From Laburnicola sp. R22_1 (lineage: Eukaryota > Ascomycota > Dothideomycetes > Pleosporales > Didymosphaeriaceae): a stretch of 64,000 nucleotides of DNA. The stretch covers positions 1,736,001-1,800,000 of the forward strand of contig JACONQ010000003.1 of the NCBI GenBank assembly GCA_014281115.1, in the 5' to 3' direction. Shown here in pieces: positions 61,552-64,000 of the stretch; within the stretch, counting starts at the first letter, position 1, and each line of letters begins with the position of its first letter. Below the pieces are notes generated by a model that worked only from the letters and a program-made list of their open reading frames with translations, made no database searches and was not told where the DNA came from. Position numbers and translations under genes: made by a program.

Positions 61552-62265
61552 TATAGCGTAAGAAGCTTATAGATATAGTGGCAATTATCTAGGGTGCTGT
61601 TAAGGTAGGGGACCGCAACTAAGCGATAAGGGTAAGAGCGAGTGGCAGCGGCGGGAGCATAGGGGAGATGGGCGGCGGCGAGGTCCTAGGGGGGCGGAAT
61701 ACGGCTTGCTGGTTACGAGGGAAGATCTATAAAATAGTTAGGTTAGTTGCTATTGTAATTGTTATTATTATTATTATAGTAAAAAATATTGTTAAAGAAA
61801 TTATTAATTACGTAACATAGTGGGTAGTCAAATAGCTAGCCCGGGATTACGTAATATTATAGATTAACCCTAGAGGAGAACTACTATACAATATATTTAA
61901 TTATTACGTAAGACCTTAAGGTTAGTTACTATATTTATCTTTTATTCTAAAGACGCTATTACTATTACTATTGCTACTAGATATATAGTGTTGCGCCCCT
62001 GTCTAGGAGATGTAAATAATACTATAGCTAGGTATAATAGCTAGACGCCGCTTAATATTAAAAAACGTATAGTCTATACTAAGGACCTATAGATAGCTGC
62101 TATAGAATTAGATTACTATATTAAGAAGAATATAGATTTTAGTAAATTAGAGTCTAGAATTAAATAGATAAGCTTTATAATATAAATTACCCTATGCTAG
62201 TTTAGATGCAAGGTGCTTATAATTAATAAAAATAAAAACTAGAAGAATATAGGTTAGTAGCTATA

Positions 62266-62357
62266 TGTTAGGGATTCCTGACATCACCTCCCCCTTCAAC
62301 AAGCTTCGTCCCGAAGCGTTAATTCCAATGTGGGCCTTTCGTGGCAGTCGCGCCATA
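62266..62357 (-). mobile_element. Gypsy 3'-end remnant (polypurine tract side)
   Basis: On the minus strand this reads GCTTCGGGACGAAGCTTG, then TTGAAGGGGGAGG and TGTCAGGAATCCCTAACA. That is the pattern of the untranslated 3' end of fungal gypsy elements, where a purine tract leads into the 3' LTR. It resembles the end of the nested element at 18911-18950 and shares TGTTAGGGATT with the solo LTR at 48872. Only 18 bp of LTR-like sequence, nearly palindromic, remain before family D resumes. Confidence 0.45.
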
Positions 62358-64000
62358 AGCTCGGCCATATAGTGATCGGCCACATATAGTGATCGGCCAC
62401 CCCACCTAAAGCAGCCACACAGTTTGGAGTCGCGATTTCTCAACAACAACAATTACAATTGCTATTTAGTACACATAGAACTAAGTTCAAGTGCTGCTAC
62501 TGCTGCTGCTGCTTTTTGAGCTTCTTTCTCTAGTGAACTACTTGCCTGTTGAGCCTGTAAAGCAGCTGCTCGGTTAATAGCAGCCTTTATAGCCTTAACA
62601 TTACTAAAGCGCTTATTTGGATTAACTTGAACGCGCTTTCTGACGCGGGTGATCTTAGCACTATCTAGTTGATATTTGAGTTGTTGATTTTTAGCCTTAA
62701 GTTGGGCTACCCTGGTGTTGGCTTCTGCAATAGCCTTGCCTGCCTTGCTAAGCACTACGCGGGTGCTTTGTAAGAGAGATTCTGACAACAGCAGCTATTG
62801 TTGAGCCTTATATAGAGCCTGTGAGCTCTAAGGGGTGTTAAAGACTTGATCTGCAGTTACTAGCCCCTAACTGCTCGCTGGAGGGGTGACTGGCCAGCCA
62901 GTTACTTGAGATGAGAGCAGCACAAGGTCTGGGTTGTATGGGCAGAGCCCTGCAGCCCTCTAGCCGGCTTGGATAACTCGCTCTGAGAGTCCTTCTTCTC
63001 TAGCTTTGTTGTATAATATAACGAAGCGCTTTTTTTTAATAGGTGCTGCGTTATTAAGGGCTGAGAGAGCTTGTATCTCACCACGGTACTTGGATTTGAG
63101 TACTGAGAAAGGAGCAAGATCTAACGGCTGAAGCAGGTGTGAGGAGTGAGCTGGAAGATATAAGAGGTGGATCTTATTGACCTTGTAGAGCCACATAAAG
63201 TTAATAGGGATGTGGGAGCTATAGCTGTCAAGAAGGAGGAGCCGCTAGCCACTGTTAGATAGTAAAGTATTTGGCATAAAAATACGCTACAACCATTTAT
63301 AGCTAATTGAGTTTGACGTCTATCTATTCTCTGATGTTGTGTAGAGCCAATCTGGTGTGCCTTGTGCTGGAAACTACGTTAACTGTAGATGCTTGCCCTT
63401 AAAGATAACTAGGCATTAGAGCTTAACGCCAACAGCTGAGATGGTCTTAATGATTGATACCCACTCGCGATCCTCTGGGGATTTAATATAAGCCTTCTTC
63501 TTTGATGAACTGGCAACGATCTGGGAGTTTGTACATACCCCTAGTGCGCACCTAGTCTTATCCATATTCCATATGTCTTTATACTGTATGCCCAGCTCTA
63601 TTCTTGTCCGCTTAAACAGCTTAAGAAAGGCTTGTATAGTGTCTTAACTAGCTGCAGTAGTCCTTGCACTCTTAATTGTTCGGCCAACGATAGAGGCGAC
63701 GCGTGGGTTGCGTGTGATGAAATGGGGTACCCATAGTTGCCCCAGAGGCTCATAGTCACCGTTCATGTGCAGGATTCGGGTGGCCATCTCTCGCACACAG
63801 GGATGAGATGGAGGTTATGCGCGTGAGTCCTCTTCTAGTATCCACTCTACTAGAAAGCGCTCTTGCTCCGGAGTCAATCGCTGTTGGTTGGAGTGAGCTA
63901 TCGCGTTGGGTTGGCGACCGTTGATGCGCTCTTGGAGAGTTGATCAGGGCACGCCCTAGGCCTTAGCAGCCTTCCGTTGGCTTGTATAAACACCAGAATT
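62358..64000 (-). mobile_element. Pogo/Fot1-type DNA transposon 2, partial at window edge
   Basis: The left end is inferred at about 62358 after a TA. From 62374 the sequence has two 17-bp units beginning GATCGGCCAC, ending with a CCCACC tail. This is the same layout as the two 17-bp units in the inverted repeat of pogo-1. The transposase runs on the minus strand through the window end. The right end lies outside the window. Confidence 0.6.
62462..64000 (-). pseudogene. Pogo/Fot1 transposase, 5' end missing, inactivated
   Basis: A single minus-strand register runs from 64000 to the stop at 62462, about 512 codons, without indels. It shows a helix-turn-helix and CENP-B-like N-terminal part (SQRKAAKA, then LTPEQERFLVEWI at about 63830), WNMDKTRC (first Asp kept, following Glu changed to Lys), LLLLDSYSSH (second Asp kept, at 63227-63229) and LQPLDLAPFSVLKSKYR (third Asp kept), with the 35-residue DD35D gap. 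The C-terminal coiled-coil, Ala/Gln/Lys-rich tail (62462-62788) is typical of Fot1 relatives. About a dozen TAG/TAA/TGA codons close the frame. All three catalytic Asp remain, in contrast to pogo-1. Confidence 0.9.

Larger units (their letters stand above)
59040..62265 (+). repeat. Repeat family D, copy 2, interrupted by Tc1-2
   Basis: This is collinear with copy 1 (25563-27640) from about 59290 to 62265 once 60228-61551 is removed. The segment 59040-59290 matches an internal part of copy 1 (about 26870-27145) that is absent from the matching place in copy 2, so the two copies differ by a rearrangement. This copy is less RIP-mutated and keeps a G-rich stretch at 61610-61720. Its right end is cut by the gypsy/pogo material at 62266. 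Confidence 0.8.

Noticed and set aside
61374..61556. 60-codon frame at the right end of Tc1-2
   Set aside because: It overlaps the end of the transposase and the inverted repeat in another frame, with no domain.
62902..63117. 71-codon minus-strand frame in pogo-2
   Set aside because: It is out of register with the transposase that carries LLLLD and LQPLD, so it is a shadow frame.

Overview
The window looks like a repeat-induced-point-mutation (RIP) saturated transposon graveyard from a filamentous ascomycete (Pezizomycotina). CpA/TpG dinucleotides are strongly depleted and TpA is greatly over-represented, while CpG survives. Nearly every recognisable coding frame is riddled with TAG/TAA (and a few TGA) codons where CAG, CAA, TGG or CGA is expected. 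I find no intact host gene and no rRNA, tRNA or CRISPR array. The species cannot be named from this sequence.

Layout. 1-8.85 kb: AT-rich decayed DNA holding a perfect TTA array of about 119 units, small tandem repeats and a 700-bp fold-back element (6591-7290). 8.85-24.5 kb: a three-level nest. A Ty3/gypsy element on the minus strand (8851-24525) carries a Ty1/copia element inside its left LTR (9078-15600) and a 2.07-kb LTR element with no recognised pol inside its reverse transcriptase (18758-20823). The copia and the short element have perfect 5-bp target-site duplications (TSDs). 25.5-27.6 kb: repeat family D, copy 1. About 28.1-35.2 kb: a hAT transposase relic between inverted blocks of sub-terminal repeats. 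35.3-43.2 kb: a plus-strand Ty1/copia element with 287-bp LTRs, a 5-bp TSD and a tandemly duplicated 3' end. 44.7-46.6 kb: a pogo/Fot1-type transposon. 48.9 kb: a little-mutated solo LTR. 49.5-51.7 kb: a Tc1/mariner element whose transposase had two introns. 52.7-55.8 kb: a 5'-truncated chromodomain gypsy (chromovirus). 59.0-62.3 kb: family D copy 2, with a second Tc1-like element (60228-61551) inside it. 62.3-64 kb: a gypsy 3'-end remnant, then a second pogo/Fot1 element running off the window.

The elements form a relative time series. The gypsy, copia, hAT and D sequences are heavily RIP-mutated. The DNA transposons at 44.7, 49.5, 60.2 and 62.4 kb and the solo LTR are GC-richer, keep their reading frames and have few lesions, so they arrived later or were mutated less. 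In pogo-1, Tc1-2 and the hAT relic, catalytic Asp/Glu codons have become Asn/Lys by G-to-A change, so RIP removed catalysis as well as adding stops. No host pathway or operon is present. The biology visible here is transposon nesting, genome defence and the sequence architecture of the elements.
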